This document shows positions 1 to 10,377 of a stretch of 64,000 nucleotides of DNA, one piece after another. The stretch covers positions 753,904 through 817,903 of the forward strand of contig JAESIW010000138.1 in NCBI GenBank assembly GCA_016802295.1, given 5' to 3'. The notes beneath the pieces are model-generated. The model ran no database searches. It saw nothing but the letters and a program-made list of their open reading frames with translations, and was not told where the DNA came from. Positions within the stretch are counted from its first letter, which is position 1; the number at the start of each line of letters is the position of its first letter. The DNA is from Brachionus rotundiformis. Lineage: Eukaryota > Rotifera > Eurotatoria > Ploima > Brachionidae. The position numbers were made by a program, and so were the translations under genes.

Positions 1-75
1 AAGTTTAATTTTTACAACGAATATTTTAGAAAAAAAAAATAAAAACTCTTCATTTTTTATTATAAATGCTTAAAA

Positions 76-2135
76 ATGAATAATAGTGTCAAATGGCCAA
101 AATTTGCCGTTTTCTTAATTGTCATAGTCTCGCTATTGCCTTTTGCCAAAAGCGAATGTGAACTCCCGGATGAAATAGTTGGCGAGTTTTACTCCTACGA
201 AAATGGCTATGAGACATTCACCAATATGTACAAGGCTGGTTCTGTCAAAAGAAAACAGTACAGCCGAGAGGCAGGCGCAGGTGCATCAGGTGACTCAATG
301 AGCACTCTAAAACTGAGATCCGATGAAGTCGGAACATGCGTTTCTTTGGCAAAATATTATCAAAAAGGCGTTCACCCGTCAAAATGGCATTACAAAATGC
401 ACTATAGACCAACATCTGGCGCGGTCATTGACTGCAGTCAGTGCATTGAAATTTACATCCGAACACGTAGTGTGCTTGAGGTTCGCCGCAGCAGTTGCAA
501 CAACAACCCAAGAAAAAGCTTTACAGAACTATGCAATGAAATAGCCGAAACTTCTTCATTCATCACTCTATTCAACAAGACCTATGAAGCCCAAGAGTGT
601 CGTAGCACAATTTATGGCACTTATCAATTCAGATATGAATTTAGAGAAGCTGGTCAAGGAGTTTGTGATAATCCGGCTTCTAAATTAATCTCATGTCCCG
701 AGCCTGGATCGCCTTTTCAAACAGTTAATCAGCGTTTTTCAATGCGTTACGCTTCATGCAAAAATTTAATCTCCTCAATTGACGCCGAGCCACTTTACGA
801 CTGTCTTGGCAACTGGGTGGACGAAAGAGGAAACATTTTTACTGCAATAGCTAATCAAAGAATAGCTGCTGAAAGATCCTATGATAAGTTTAGATGCATG
901 TTGACGCGTAAAGATCAACCTCAGTGGTTCACTAAGTCACTTTATGCGTCTTGTCAAGCTTTGTACAGTCCAACTGATGGCCCAGAGAAGGTTATCATAA
1001 CGCCAGAAGTTCCTCGTCATGTTGAACCAAAGTGCTTTTTTCCGCAGAATTTTAGCGGTGAATGGATCAACACTGCCAATATAAATGCCAAAATTGTGAT
1101 TAATCATACTCATATCTACGAGTCGGCTCGAGTAGACAACCGTGGTTGGCTACGAGAGACCTATTATGTGTGTCAACAAGCTGGTCGTAATCAATACTTG
1201 GTCAGAGCTGTGACCAAAGGAGAATGCTTCGACTACTTTATTTGTTTGGACTTTAAGCCTCGCCATCAAAACATTCTCCAATACAGAAAAAGCAAATCAT
1301 TTATGGCTCGAATCTATGACGATTCGAAAAAGAGAGACCCTTTCTATGAAGTATGCGCTTGGACTTCTTTTGGTGGTGAATCAATATGGAAGTATAATAC
1401 ATATGTTTTGTATCCACCTGCTGCCACCGAGTGTCCATTTACAGGCATTTTTCGCTTCAAACAAATAGGACAATCTTCGAGTCAAATTAAGACCAGAATT
1501 CGCGGTGGCTATACTCCGTTGCCACGTGATGGCGGTTGGTACATCACGTGTAGGCCAGAGTTTCTTGAATCACAGTTCAGTGTTTGTGGCGATCAGACCA
1601 AAGTAATGAATCTTGATGCCGAGTATTGCCGCGAAATGGATCCTGATGGAACACCAATACGAGTCTATGAAATGTACGATTATGTGTATCAATGCGCTGG
1701 ACATTGGCGAGAAAACAGCAGGTCATACATGATAACTTTTGATCGAGACGAGCCCTTCCATAAGTTTAGATGCTGGATATATGAGCGAAGAGATCTGTTT
1801 ACTATTTATCTTTCGAGAAGCATTGGCTCTTCTTGTGGTCATAACCAGACATCGTCAAGCTATTTGCCACAGGACGGTGCTGATTTATTTCTGGAACTGA
1901 CTGAAAATGAGAGAATACGTAAGATCTTAATCTATTTAAAATAAAATATTTAGATAATTTAATTTTTATTTTAGATGATAATTGTCCAATTCGATATGAT
2001 GATGGTCGTAATCCCTATCTTGAAATGGAAGACTTTCAATTCTATTACGCTTCAGCTCAAACTCTTAAGCTCAGCTGTAGTGTTCTCTTTATAATTTTTT
2101 TTTTTTTTTATAGGAAAAAAAAATTAATTAGATAA
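76..2135 (+). CDS. Secreted Cys-rich protein with DUF7042/7044-like modules, C-terminal hydrophobic tail
   Basis: Two exons, 76-1918 and 1975-2135, with intron 1919-1974 (GTAAGA...TTTTAG), give about 667 aa. Residues 1-26 form a signal peptide (hydrophobic FAVFLIVIVSLLPFA, then AKS-E). The rest is four Cys-rich blocks in an A-B-A-B order: A blocks near residues 27-170 and 320-445 (C-x-x-P/F...F-x-G-E-W), B blocks near 175-310 and 450-600. The B blocks share YxCxGxW, then KFRCxxxxR, then SxxxSC. This resembles the secreted invertebrate DUF7042/7043/7044/7045 proteins; the family name is from memory and the function is unknown. The second exon ends in a run of Leu/Ile/Phe followed by Arg/Lys, so the protein may be anchored by a C-terminal membrane segment rather than released. 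A poly(A) signal AATAAA lies at 2239-2244. The start is the first ATG before the signal peptide. Confidence 0.8.
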
Positions 2136-2400
2136 AAATAACACACTCAAATTTAATACTCGAAGCATTCCATTCTTTTTAAATAATTGAATATTTTTTT
2201 AAATTCTAAATTAATTTTTTGTGTTGACTTGTAAATTAAATAAAATTTATATATAATTTAAGTTTTAATTTTGTGTAAACACGCTTAAATGATCTGTTGG
2301 TGATTTTTGAGATTTATTAGCAAATTTGAATTGCTCAACCTTCTTTTCATTTTGAATTTATAAAATATTTTTTAATGCTTTAAACAAAATAAAAATAAAA
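2136..2400. other. Short AT-rich gap with 3' UTR of the secreted-protein gene
   Basis: AT-rich sequence holding the 3' UTR and poly(A) signal (2239-2244) of the preceding gene. I see no other gene here. Confidence 0.5.
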
Positions 2401-2640
2401 AACTTAATTTGTTAAATTAGTTTAAATGACTCATGTACACAAAAAGGTATTAGAAGGATGTCATTTTGAAAAAAGTTCACTTCATTTTTTCTTTTATTTA
2501 ATATTTTAAAAAATTTACCTTAGTTATCCTAAAAATTAAATTAAATTAGTTTAAATTGGCTAAATTAGTTATTATGATTCATATCTACCAAAGGGGTATA
2601 AATAGGATGTCATTTTGGAAGAAATCAATTCATTTTTTTA
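2401..2640 (+). promoter_or_regulatory. Two tandem TGACTCA/TATA promoter-like modules upstream of repeat unit 1
   Basis: Two related modules lie head to tail about 145 bp apart. Each has TGACTCA or TGATTCA (AP-1-like), then about 18 bp later an AAAGG(GG)TAT box and GGATGTCATTTTG. The first (near 2427-2470) has a broken TATA (GGTATTAGAAGG). The second (2573-2620) has a full TATAAATA at 2597-2604. Runs of TTTAAATTAG separate them. Related modules sit upstream of repeat unit copies 2 and 3, and a single module precedes copy 4. Promoter function is inferred from the motifs and from their constant place ahead of the GC-rich core. Confidence 0.55.
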
Positions 2641-3205
2641 ATTTAATTTTTTTTTTTAATATTTTAAATTACAAAAATAGATTCAAAAAGCAGTCACCAT
2701 AACTCTGCCGATCCGCAGGTCCCAAGCCCTGATGAAAAAAGAGGAGGGTGGTGGCAGCCACATGCATCGCATGTGCATGTGGTCTTTCACGTAGTCTGCA
2801 GAAGAGCTGTATGGCGGGTACATAGGCCTACGGGTCTTTGTCCAAGTCTTGTCGTATGAGGGCGCCGCTGGCTTCGACCATCTCCCAGTATAGAATCCGA
2901 AAGGAGCGAGAATCTGCTGTACAGCTGACCCTCTGCAGATAGTACGTAACTTTGGAAGCCTTAAGTTAAGACTTTGTCTCGAGTGAGAGAGAAGTCGCTT
3001 GGTTTGTGGTTCCAAGCTAGTCTAAATAGTTGCCGAGTTCGCAGCCAATTTTGAGTGCTCGGATGAGTGGCGCTGTTTATGATGAACGTCCCACTGGCTT
3101 CTTAGGGAAAGACGCCGTCATAACTCTGCCAAAGCCGGTCCCAAGCCCGGTTGAAAAAAAGAGGAGGGTGACAAAAGAAATAATCAATTTTGTTTAAATT
3201 TAAAA
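2641..3205 (+). repeat. GC-rich repeat unit, copy 1 (core bounded by 50-bp direct repeats)
   Basis: A stretch clearly richer in GC than its surroundings. It starts near CAGTCACCATAACTCTGCC (2691) and ends near GAGGAGGGTGACAAAAG (3177). The first about 55 bp (2698-2750) recur at 3119-3170, 421 bp downstream: CATAACTCTGCC, GGTCCCAAGCCC, a short A-rich spacer, GAGGAGGGTG. Copies 2, 3 and 4 are near-identical over the core, with only scattered base changes, so the family spread recently. This copy has diverged on its right flank and has lost the AATAAA signal that the other three keep. A 110-codon open frame runs on the opposite strand (2683-3015) but is probably not coding (see findings). No TIRs, no clear target duplication and no transposase were found. 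Confidence 0.8.
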
Positions 3206-3329
3206 CTCATATTTAAAAATTTTATTTAAATCTTAAAACAAACAATTAAACTTTTTTTCCAAAATTAATTAATTAATTATCTTAAAAAGAAAATTTATTT
3301 TCAATTAATTCTAAGATAAATTTTCTTCC

Positions 3330-4860
3330 ATACCAGACCTTTTTGCTCCCTTACTACTTTTTCTTTTTAATGAATGTCTAAGATTAAAATCAATTCCTGA
3401 TGACTGGAAGTTAGCCATTGTTAATCCTTTATTTAAAAATAAAGGCAATACATGAGATATTAATAACTACAGGGCTATTTCAGTTCTTTCTCCAATTGCA
3501 AAATTGTTTGAGAAATTACTGGCTCGTCAAATTTCAAGCTATTTTGAATCTAACAATATATTTTTTAATGGACAACATGGATTCAGACCTGGACATTCAT
3601 GTCAGACTGCACTTCATGAATATCTTAGTGAATTAAATTTAGCCAAAGAAAAGAAACATACTACCGTATCACTTTTTGTTGACTTTAGAAAAGCTTTTGA
3701 CGTAATAGATCCAAATCTTCTCTTGAAATTATTTCACCATGGATTTGACAATAATTCTCTAGGTCTTCTTTCAAATTATTTTGTCAATAGATCTCAAATA
3801 GTTCATCTTGGAAACTATTCTTTTAAGGTAATTTGACATAAAAATGTTTGCTGATGATTAGTCACTCTGATAAGGACTTAGATAGTGTTTTGAAAAATTT
3901 TTCGAGTACCATCCACAATTTTAGTGATTGGTGTTATTTTAACAAGGTTGATATAAATTGGTCAAAAACCTATTGTATGATCTTTTCAAATAGAAAGACT
4001 ATTATTCCCAAGATGATCGATTTTTGTGGAAATGAAATAAAAGTTGTCAATGAAATAACTCTTTTAGGTTATAAAATTGATCAAAATCTTAATTTTTCTA
4101 ATTTTGCATGTAGTATCTCATTAATTGTAAATAAAAAATTTATTCAGCATTAATAGACTTTTCTATCTATCAACATCCGTAAAAATACAGTTTTTTAAGA
4201 CGTTTATATTGCCTCATTTTGATTATTGCTCGACTCTCCTGTGCTATTTCTCAAAAGAGGCAATAATTAAATTGGCTAAGAGTTATTATTTGACAATATT
4301 TAAATAGTTTAAGTTCAAATTTGAGGTTAATAACTTTAACGATATTAATAACTTCTTAGAAAAGTATGGCCTATATGCATTCCAACATAGAATACTAGAT
4401 AGAATGCTATCTTTTGCTTATAAAACACTATACTTTCATAACTCTCCTGATAATCTAAGGCAGAATTTAAAGAAAAATGACTCAAGAAATTTGAAATATA
4501 ATTTAAGGAACTGTGAGAATCTGATAGAACCAACATCGAAATCATTAAATGGTGAAAAAACTTTTGGATTTTTCTACTCAAGACTTATAAATTGCTTTGT
4601 GACCAATGTTGAAATTTACAACATTTAAGCATTCAATTTTTAATAATATTAATCTTATTTTTTCAGATTTTGTAAAAAAATTCAAAAAATTTAATTTAAA
4701 TATTTCAATGTTTTATTTTTTTAAATAATTATATAAACAATTAATTTTTAATTTGTAAAACTTATTTTATTTAAATAAATGGAGTGTTAATCGGTCTTTA
4801 TGACATGGGCACTAGCCTGTTGATTAACCTTGAAATTGTAAAATTGTAAAAAAAAGTTTA
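3330..4860 (+). mobile_element. Decayed, 5'-truncated LINE (CR1/Jockey-like reverse transcriptase fragments)
   Basis: Broken frames on the + strand read as the C-terminal half of a non-LTR retrotransposon polymerase. Near 3390-3480 there is PDDWKLAIVNPLFK then NYRAISVLSP. At 3504-3836 come QHGFRPGHSCQTAL and the catalytic-region FVDFRKAFDVID. At 3844 there is MFADD, the YADD-box equivalent, followed at once by a stop and a frameshift. At 3848-4153 and 4404-4628 comes the thumb/C-terminal part (YGLYAFQHRILDRMLSFAYK). A segment that should join palm motifs A and B to the FADD box is deleted, so this copy is dead. The 3' end has GGGCACTAGCCTGTTGATT (about 4806-4824) and an ATTGTAAA repeat tail. 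The same 3' end occurs in the fragment at 31963-32280. The clade assignment is from memory of motif style. Confidence 0.8.
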
Positions 4861-5811
4861 CCCAATATTAAAGTCTGAGTTAGTTTTTCTAGTAATTTAA
4901 AAAAATCTCATATAAAAATCTCTTAATGTGATGAAGATTTTTACTCTACTTCAACTATTTAAAGACTAGAAAGTATTTTATGTAATTTGTGAATAATGAA
5001 TTTCTTTTAAATATCAATATTATTACGCTAAAATCAATTTTTATGAAAATTCTTTTTTATTCTTGAAAAATCTAATTATTCAACAAAATTTCGTTTTCAG
5101 CTTAAATAAATTTGCTCAAATCATTAGAAAATTATTTTTAATAAAAAGTTAGATTTAGTTAAACAAGCTTGCTTTTTAATTGAATTTATTTAGTTAATTA
5201 AAATTATCTAGTTTTTTGAAAATTATCAATTAATTAGATTTTAACTTCTCAATTATTTTGTCTTCGGAAAATCTAAATATTAAATTTGATATAAAAATGA
5301 AAATCAAGAATCATCAAGAAAATCAGCAATATTTTATATTTTTAATCAGCATTATCCGAAAGAAACATTTTTTGTTTATTTTTTTTCCTAAGAATTAATA
5401 AAATGTTCATAAACAAAATATCATATTTCAAATGAATTCTAATTTAAGGCTAAACATTTCGTTTGCTTCATTAAAAATTTGCAAAAAAGGTCGATTCAAA
5501 TCGAAAGAAGTAAATTAGAAACTAAGTATAAAACATGAATGAAGCAAGCTAACAATTTTTGAATTGAAAATATAAAAAAAGATAACTAAAGTAATAAAAA
5601 AAAACTTATTCTCAAAATACTGGCCAAAATTTGGTTTTTTAAATGACCCGTTTAGCCAAAATATTGGAGATTAAATTCTTGCTTAAAATTAATTAATGTA
5701 GTTATCTATGGCTTATGTAGGCTATGAGTCGAAGAATTTATGGCTATTTTATTTTGAAAAACTTGCTTTATAAACATAAAATTATTTTCTAGAGCTTAAA
5801 CTAACTAAAAT
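4861..5811. other. Gene-free AT-rich interval
   Basis: Very AT-rich, with many stops in all frames. I see no coding, RNA or repeat signal. The right end should hold the promoter and 5' UTR of the septin gene, but no obvious TATA box was picked out. Confidence 0.4.
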
Positions 5812-7344
5812 ATGCAGGGATCTAGTTCTACTACCAACACAAACCAATTAACACAACGCATTGTTACTTCGGATACAAATACCAACTTGAATTCGGTAGA
5901 TTTAAAACCACCAATTTTATTTAGCCTTTCGGCTGGATGAAATTTTTCTTTTTTTTAATTTTTAATTATAAAATTTTAAGAACAATTTAAAAGAAGCAAA
6001 AAATGTGGAACTAAAAGGATATGTTGGTTTTGAGAAAATCGCTGAACAATATGTTAGTAAAATGGTTAGAAATGGTGTCAGTTTTAATATTTTATGTATT
6101 GGCGAGACTGGTATTGGCAAAAGTACTTTGATAGATACTCTTTTTAATACCAGTTTAAATTCAAGTTGTGTTGATCATTGCTCAGAAAAAGTATCACTAA
6201 AATCTAATACATTCGAATTAAATGAAAAAAACATTAATTTAAAACTGACCGTCATTGAGACATGTGGATATGGTGATCAAATAAACAAAGAAAGTAGCCA
6301 TGAAGAAATATTAAAATACATAAATGACCAATATGAAGATTTTGTGCAGAAAGAATTGGTTCTTAAGCGAAACATAAAGCAAATAGATGATAAAAGAGTG
6401 CATTTGTGCTTCTATTTTATATGTCCAACTGGTCATTCTTTGAAAGCAATTGATTTGAACACTATGAAAGCTCTAGACTCCAAAGTGAACATAATTCCCA
6501 TTATTGCCAAGGCAGATACAATATGCAAGAATGAGCTTATCGATTTCAAAAAAAGAATAATGGAAGAAATATTCAAAAACGAAGTGACTATTTACCAATT
6601 TCCGATAAATGAAAATGACCCATCAGTAAATAATCAAAATTTGTTGACAAATGTAAATTTTAAACTCTAAAAATATTATGACTCTACTATTTTTTTATGA
6701 AAAGAGTTTGTATCCTTTGGCTATTATTGGAAGCAGCCAACTAGTCAAGGTAGGAAATAAATTAACCAAAGGTAGACAGTATGAATGGGGAACAGTATCA
6801 GTTGAAAATGAAATGCATTGCGATTTTGTTAAGTTGAGAGAATCAGTTTTGTCAACAAATTTATTTGACTTGATTGAATTGACTCATTTAAAGCATTACC
6901 AATTGTACCGAGCTAATCGGTTACGAGAGATTGGATTTACTGAAGATTCGGATAGCGAGACACAATCTGGAAACTTTAAAAGCATAAAGGACGTCTATAT
7001 TGCCAAAAAAACTGAGCTTGATGAAGAGATAAAGCACAAAGAGATTGCGATCAAAGAAAAGTTTGTTAAAAAAGTTAAAGAAAAAGAACAAGAAATTAAA
7101 GAAATTGAAAAAAAAGTAATTCATTTTTTAATTTTTTATTTAAATGATTAATTATCTATAATTTTTTTATATATAGCTAAATTTAAAATTTAATCTATGG
7201 AAAACTGAACAGAATGAATGGAGAGATAGAATTGAATTTAAAAGAAGAGAACTTGATGATCAAATTCGAGAATTCAATGAACGAAAATTTTCTCTTGATA
7301 AACTTAAATTGTCAACTTTAAGCAAAAATTCAAAAAAAAAATAA
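5812..7344 (+). CDS. Septin GTPase
   Basis: Four exons: 5812-5895, 5981-6652, 6705-7115 and 7177-7344, all introns in phase 0, about 444 aa. Septins are GTP-binding filament proteins of the cell cortex, cytokinesis and cilia. A poly-Ser/Thr/Asn N-terminus of 28 residues precedes the septin core (VGFEKIAEQYV). The P-loop GETGIGKST is at about residues 69-77, the G4 motif AKAD near 204-207, and the septin-unique element (GRQYEWGTVSVENEMHCDFVK) is in exon 3. A long charged coiled coil (repeated EKEQEIKEIEKK) fills the last about 100 residues. The G3 motif reads ETCGYGD where family members normally have DTPGFGD or DTVGFGD, so the Asp is replaced by Glu. Length and order fit the usual 350-450 aa. 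The subgroup cannot be assigned by eye. Confidence 0.9.
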
Positions 7345-7878
7345 TTTATTATTATTTTGTAAATTTTAACTTGTATTAGAAAAAATAAAATTTAGCCAAA
7401 TTTTTCGAACATATTCACATATATATGATCAGAAAGAATAATTATATTCCACGTTTGTTATGAAAATAAAAATTCAAAATTGTATCAAAAACTTTTAAAA
7501 ATTAATCAAATTATTAAATTTGAAAAAATTTTACTCATAAAAAAATTAAAATCCAAATTTTAATTTATTTACTATTTGAAATAATATTAAAATAATATTT
7601 GATTATTTTATAGATTTTTTTACCTATCTAAATGTAAAAATATACAATAATTTTAATTAATTATTTTAATTATTAATCTATATTTTGATAAGAATTTTTT
7701 ATTAAAATAAAATTATTAATTTTAATTTTAAATTGTCTTACGAAAACATCTTTGAGTATAGCAACAATAATTCGCATAAATTATATGATTAGAAAAAAAT
7801 TTTACGTATAATTTTTAGGCTTTAATTTTATTTTCTATTATTATTATAGAAAATAAATTATATACAAAATTTAAAAAC
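7345..7878. other. Gap between septin and TAB1 genes
   Basis: AT-rich spacer with the septin 3' UTR (AATAAA-type signals just after the stop) and the presumed promoter of the TAB1 gene. No other feature seen. Confidence 0.4.
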
Positions 7879-9666
7879 ATGAACTGCGACGATTTTTTAG
7901 AAAGTTTTAAACAGGTATCGAAATGATCACATAAATGAGAAATAATACAATTTTTTATTAAGAAATTCTCTAAATGGACCGATCCAATTAAACGGGACTT
8001 GAAATATTGCGGCATTGGAACTGTCAACAATCGAGTCACAATTAGCAATGGGCAAATACTTGAACAGCCTTGTCAAGATCGCTCCTTTTCTTTTGAGTAA
8101 ATTGACTAAGAAATTAAAATATTTGCTTTATTATTCATTGAAGACTAAAAGATGATGAAATTTATGCTTATGCAGTCATTGATGGATTCAATGGCACATG
8201 GATGGTCGATTTTCTTGAGCAATTTTTGCTTTCTAATCTTTATTTTGATCATTTGTCTGAATTGGGCAGTAAGCAATACTTTTTTCAAATTTAATAGATA
8301 AATAATTTTTCAAGATAAAACTGATGAGGAAATAAATAATTTATTGATAAATGAGTTTTTGGATGCAGAGAAATGGTTGAGTGTGCAGTCTGCGGAAACT
8401 CTTGCAAAAAAAGCAACGATTGGCATGAATTTATCAAATGTATCTATAAATTGAAATAAAAATTTAATTATCTAATAAAAATAAAATAATAATAGCTGAA
8501 TAAGCGCAGTAATGAATATGCTGAAAATATTCAACAATTAAAGAATTTGAACAAGGAGCTAACCATAGGAGCATATGCTGTCATATCACTAATTGTAAAC
8601 GATAGATTGTTTGTAACCAATTTGGGTACAAGCCATTGCTTTGTGTGCGTATATGACAAAACTGATAAGGAAAAAAAAGTTATTACTCTAGAAACAGAAC
8701 ACAGTCTAAAAAATTCATATGAAATACAGCGATTAATAAAAATGAATGCAAATGTTCAAGAATCAAATTTTGACTCAACACCACTAATTAAGCATACAAG
8801 ATGTTTCGGAGACTTTTTTTCAAAAATTTATTTCTTTGAAAATCAGCAATTTCAGTAAATTTAAAAAAGATAAAATATTAAATATTAAAATAAAACTTAT
8901 AATGAAAAGGGAATGTCAGACATCTCCAATAACTTGGACTCCGGACCACCCAGAAACTTCAATTACCATAGACGATTCATTTTTGTTTATGGCGATGTTT
9001 TCAGATGGTCTTGTAAAAGCTATTGAGTCGATAGGTAAAAATCAAGAAAAGAAAATTTCTGATTATTAATAATAAAGATTATTAAAAAAAAGATGGTCCA
9101 GATTGCAATGTAAATTCTATTTTAGCTCTAAAGATATTATCAAAATTAAAAAATGAACAAACTTTAAATAGCGCATCTCAATCAGTTTTAGATGAGGTAA
9201 AATTTGAAAAAGTATTTTGAAATAATCTAAAAATGGGGTATTCAAATTAAAGATAAAAAGATCGTTTGACGATAAGCCAGAAAATACAATAAAACAGCGA
9301 GAAGATTTTACATTAGCTATTAGAGTTTTTGATATAAATATTAAAGACAAACTAAATAGTATTGAAAACGAAAAACGTTTTACAACAAATGAAATAAAAT
9401 TTAAACAAATACAATTAGACGATAGTGAAAGCGATGAACCTGATATAAAACAGTGTCTAAATCATAGAACAAGCATTATTAAGACGGACGAAAATAGACA
9501 ATCGTTAGAACAAACGAGAGATTCAAATCAAATAAACGAAGACTATTTAAATTATTTGGATAAAAATGAAAATGCAATACCATACATTAATTTCGAAGAA
9601 TTTGAAAAAATGATTAAAAATGATAAACAGATTGAAAAATTTAGCAAAGATTTAGAAAATTTATAA
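7879..9666 (+). CDS. TAB1: TAB1-like pseudophosphatase (TAK1-binding protein 1)
   Basis: Eight exons: 7879-7914, 7963-8096, 8144-8268, 8315-8439, 8496-8854, 8910-9034, 9093-9196 and 9253-9666. All phases join in frame, about 473 aa against 504 in human. TAB1 activates the kinase TAK1 (MAP3K7) in TGF-beta/NF-kB/p38 signalling. The order matches: WTD near the N-terminus, PP2C-like fold with VIDGFNG, then GAYAVISLIVNDRLFVTNLGTS, FMAMFSDGLVKAIES and REDFTLAIRVFD. The PP2C GHGG metal site is absent, as in TAB1. The extreme C-terminus carries YINFEEFEK (about residue 447), the counterpart of the YVDFxxFY helix that TAB1 uses to bind TAK1, so the docking function is probably kept. The region between the PP2C fold and the docking helix is shorter and acidic, without the long Ser/Thr-rich stretch of vertebrates. 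Confidence 0.88.
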
Positions 9667-9758
9667 ATAGATTAATAAATAAACATAATTAAAAAAATTA
9701 ATTATCAAAAATAAAATTATATAAAAATAAAACATAAAAAAATAAATCATTTAAGAAG

Positions 9759-10377
9759 GCCAAAAGAACATAGAATAATAAAAAAGTGCGTTTTTGGCAC
9801 TTTTTCATATGCAAAATTTTCTATGTTCACAAAGGGTGACAACAACCTCCAAGTAGTATGTTATAGAGCAACTACTGAGCTTGCCTTTGAGCACTCGGGG
9901 ACCCCGGTAGGCCAAAAGAACATAGAATAATGAGGCCCTGAACGTGACCATTCATTTTAAAATTTAAAAAAATTTTAAATTTCAAAGTGCAATTACTCTG
10001 TCAATTTTTAGAGTTTTTCTGCACTTCAAAAGCCAAAGTTCTCAGAATTTAGTGCTTTTTAAGCGACTAAAATTTTGTCTTGATAGCTTAAGGATTGAGG
10101 TCGCAATTCAATTTCGAAAATTCGAAAAAAACGCGTTTTTGGCACTTTTTCAAATGCAAAATTTTCTATGTTCACAAAGGGTGACGACAACCTCCAAGTA
10201 GTATGTTATAGAGCAACTACTGAGCTTGCCTTTGAGCACTCGGGGACCCCGGTAGGCCAAAAGAACATAGAATAATGAGGCCCTGAACGTGACCATTCGT
10301 TTTAAAATTTAAAAAAATTTTAAATTTCAAAGTGCAATTACTCTGTCAATTTTTAGAGTTTTTCTGCACTTCAAATT
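9759..10377 (+). repeat. 345-bp tandem repeat with GC-rich, foldable core (about 1.8 units)
   Basis: Unit 1 runs from 9789 to 10133 and unit 2 (partial) from 10134 to about 10377, with the CGTTTTTGGCACTTTTTCA start repeated exactly 345 bp apart. The tail motif GGCCAAAAGAACATAGAATAA also appears before unit 1 (about 9760), so part of a third unit is present. The units differ at only a few bases. Inside each unit about 110 bp (near 9830-9915 and 10176-10260) is GC-rich and self-complementary: AGTAGT...ACTACT, and CGGGG-A-CCCCG followed by GTAGGCC. A palindromic A/T stretch (AAAATTTAAAAAAATTTTAAATTT) follows. No open frame spans the unit. I do not recognise it as tRNA, 5S, U-snRNA or a known spliced leader. 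Confidence 0.8.

Noticed and set aside
2725..2760. CTGATGA in the repeat core as a hammerhead ribozyme core
   Set aside because: CTGATGA is present in the first direct repeat (CCCTGATGAAAAAAGAGG), but no stem II and GAAA follow, and the second direct repeat has GGTTGA there instead.
5896..5940. Reading through from septin exon 1 to the stop at about 5940
   Set aside because: The first exon frame continues to a stop, but the donor at 5896 and acceptor at 5980 give an in-frame join to the septin core, which starts without its own ATG.
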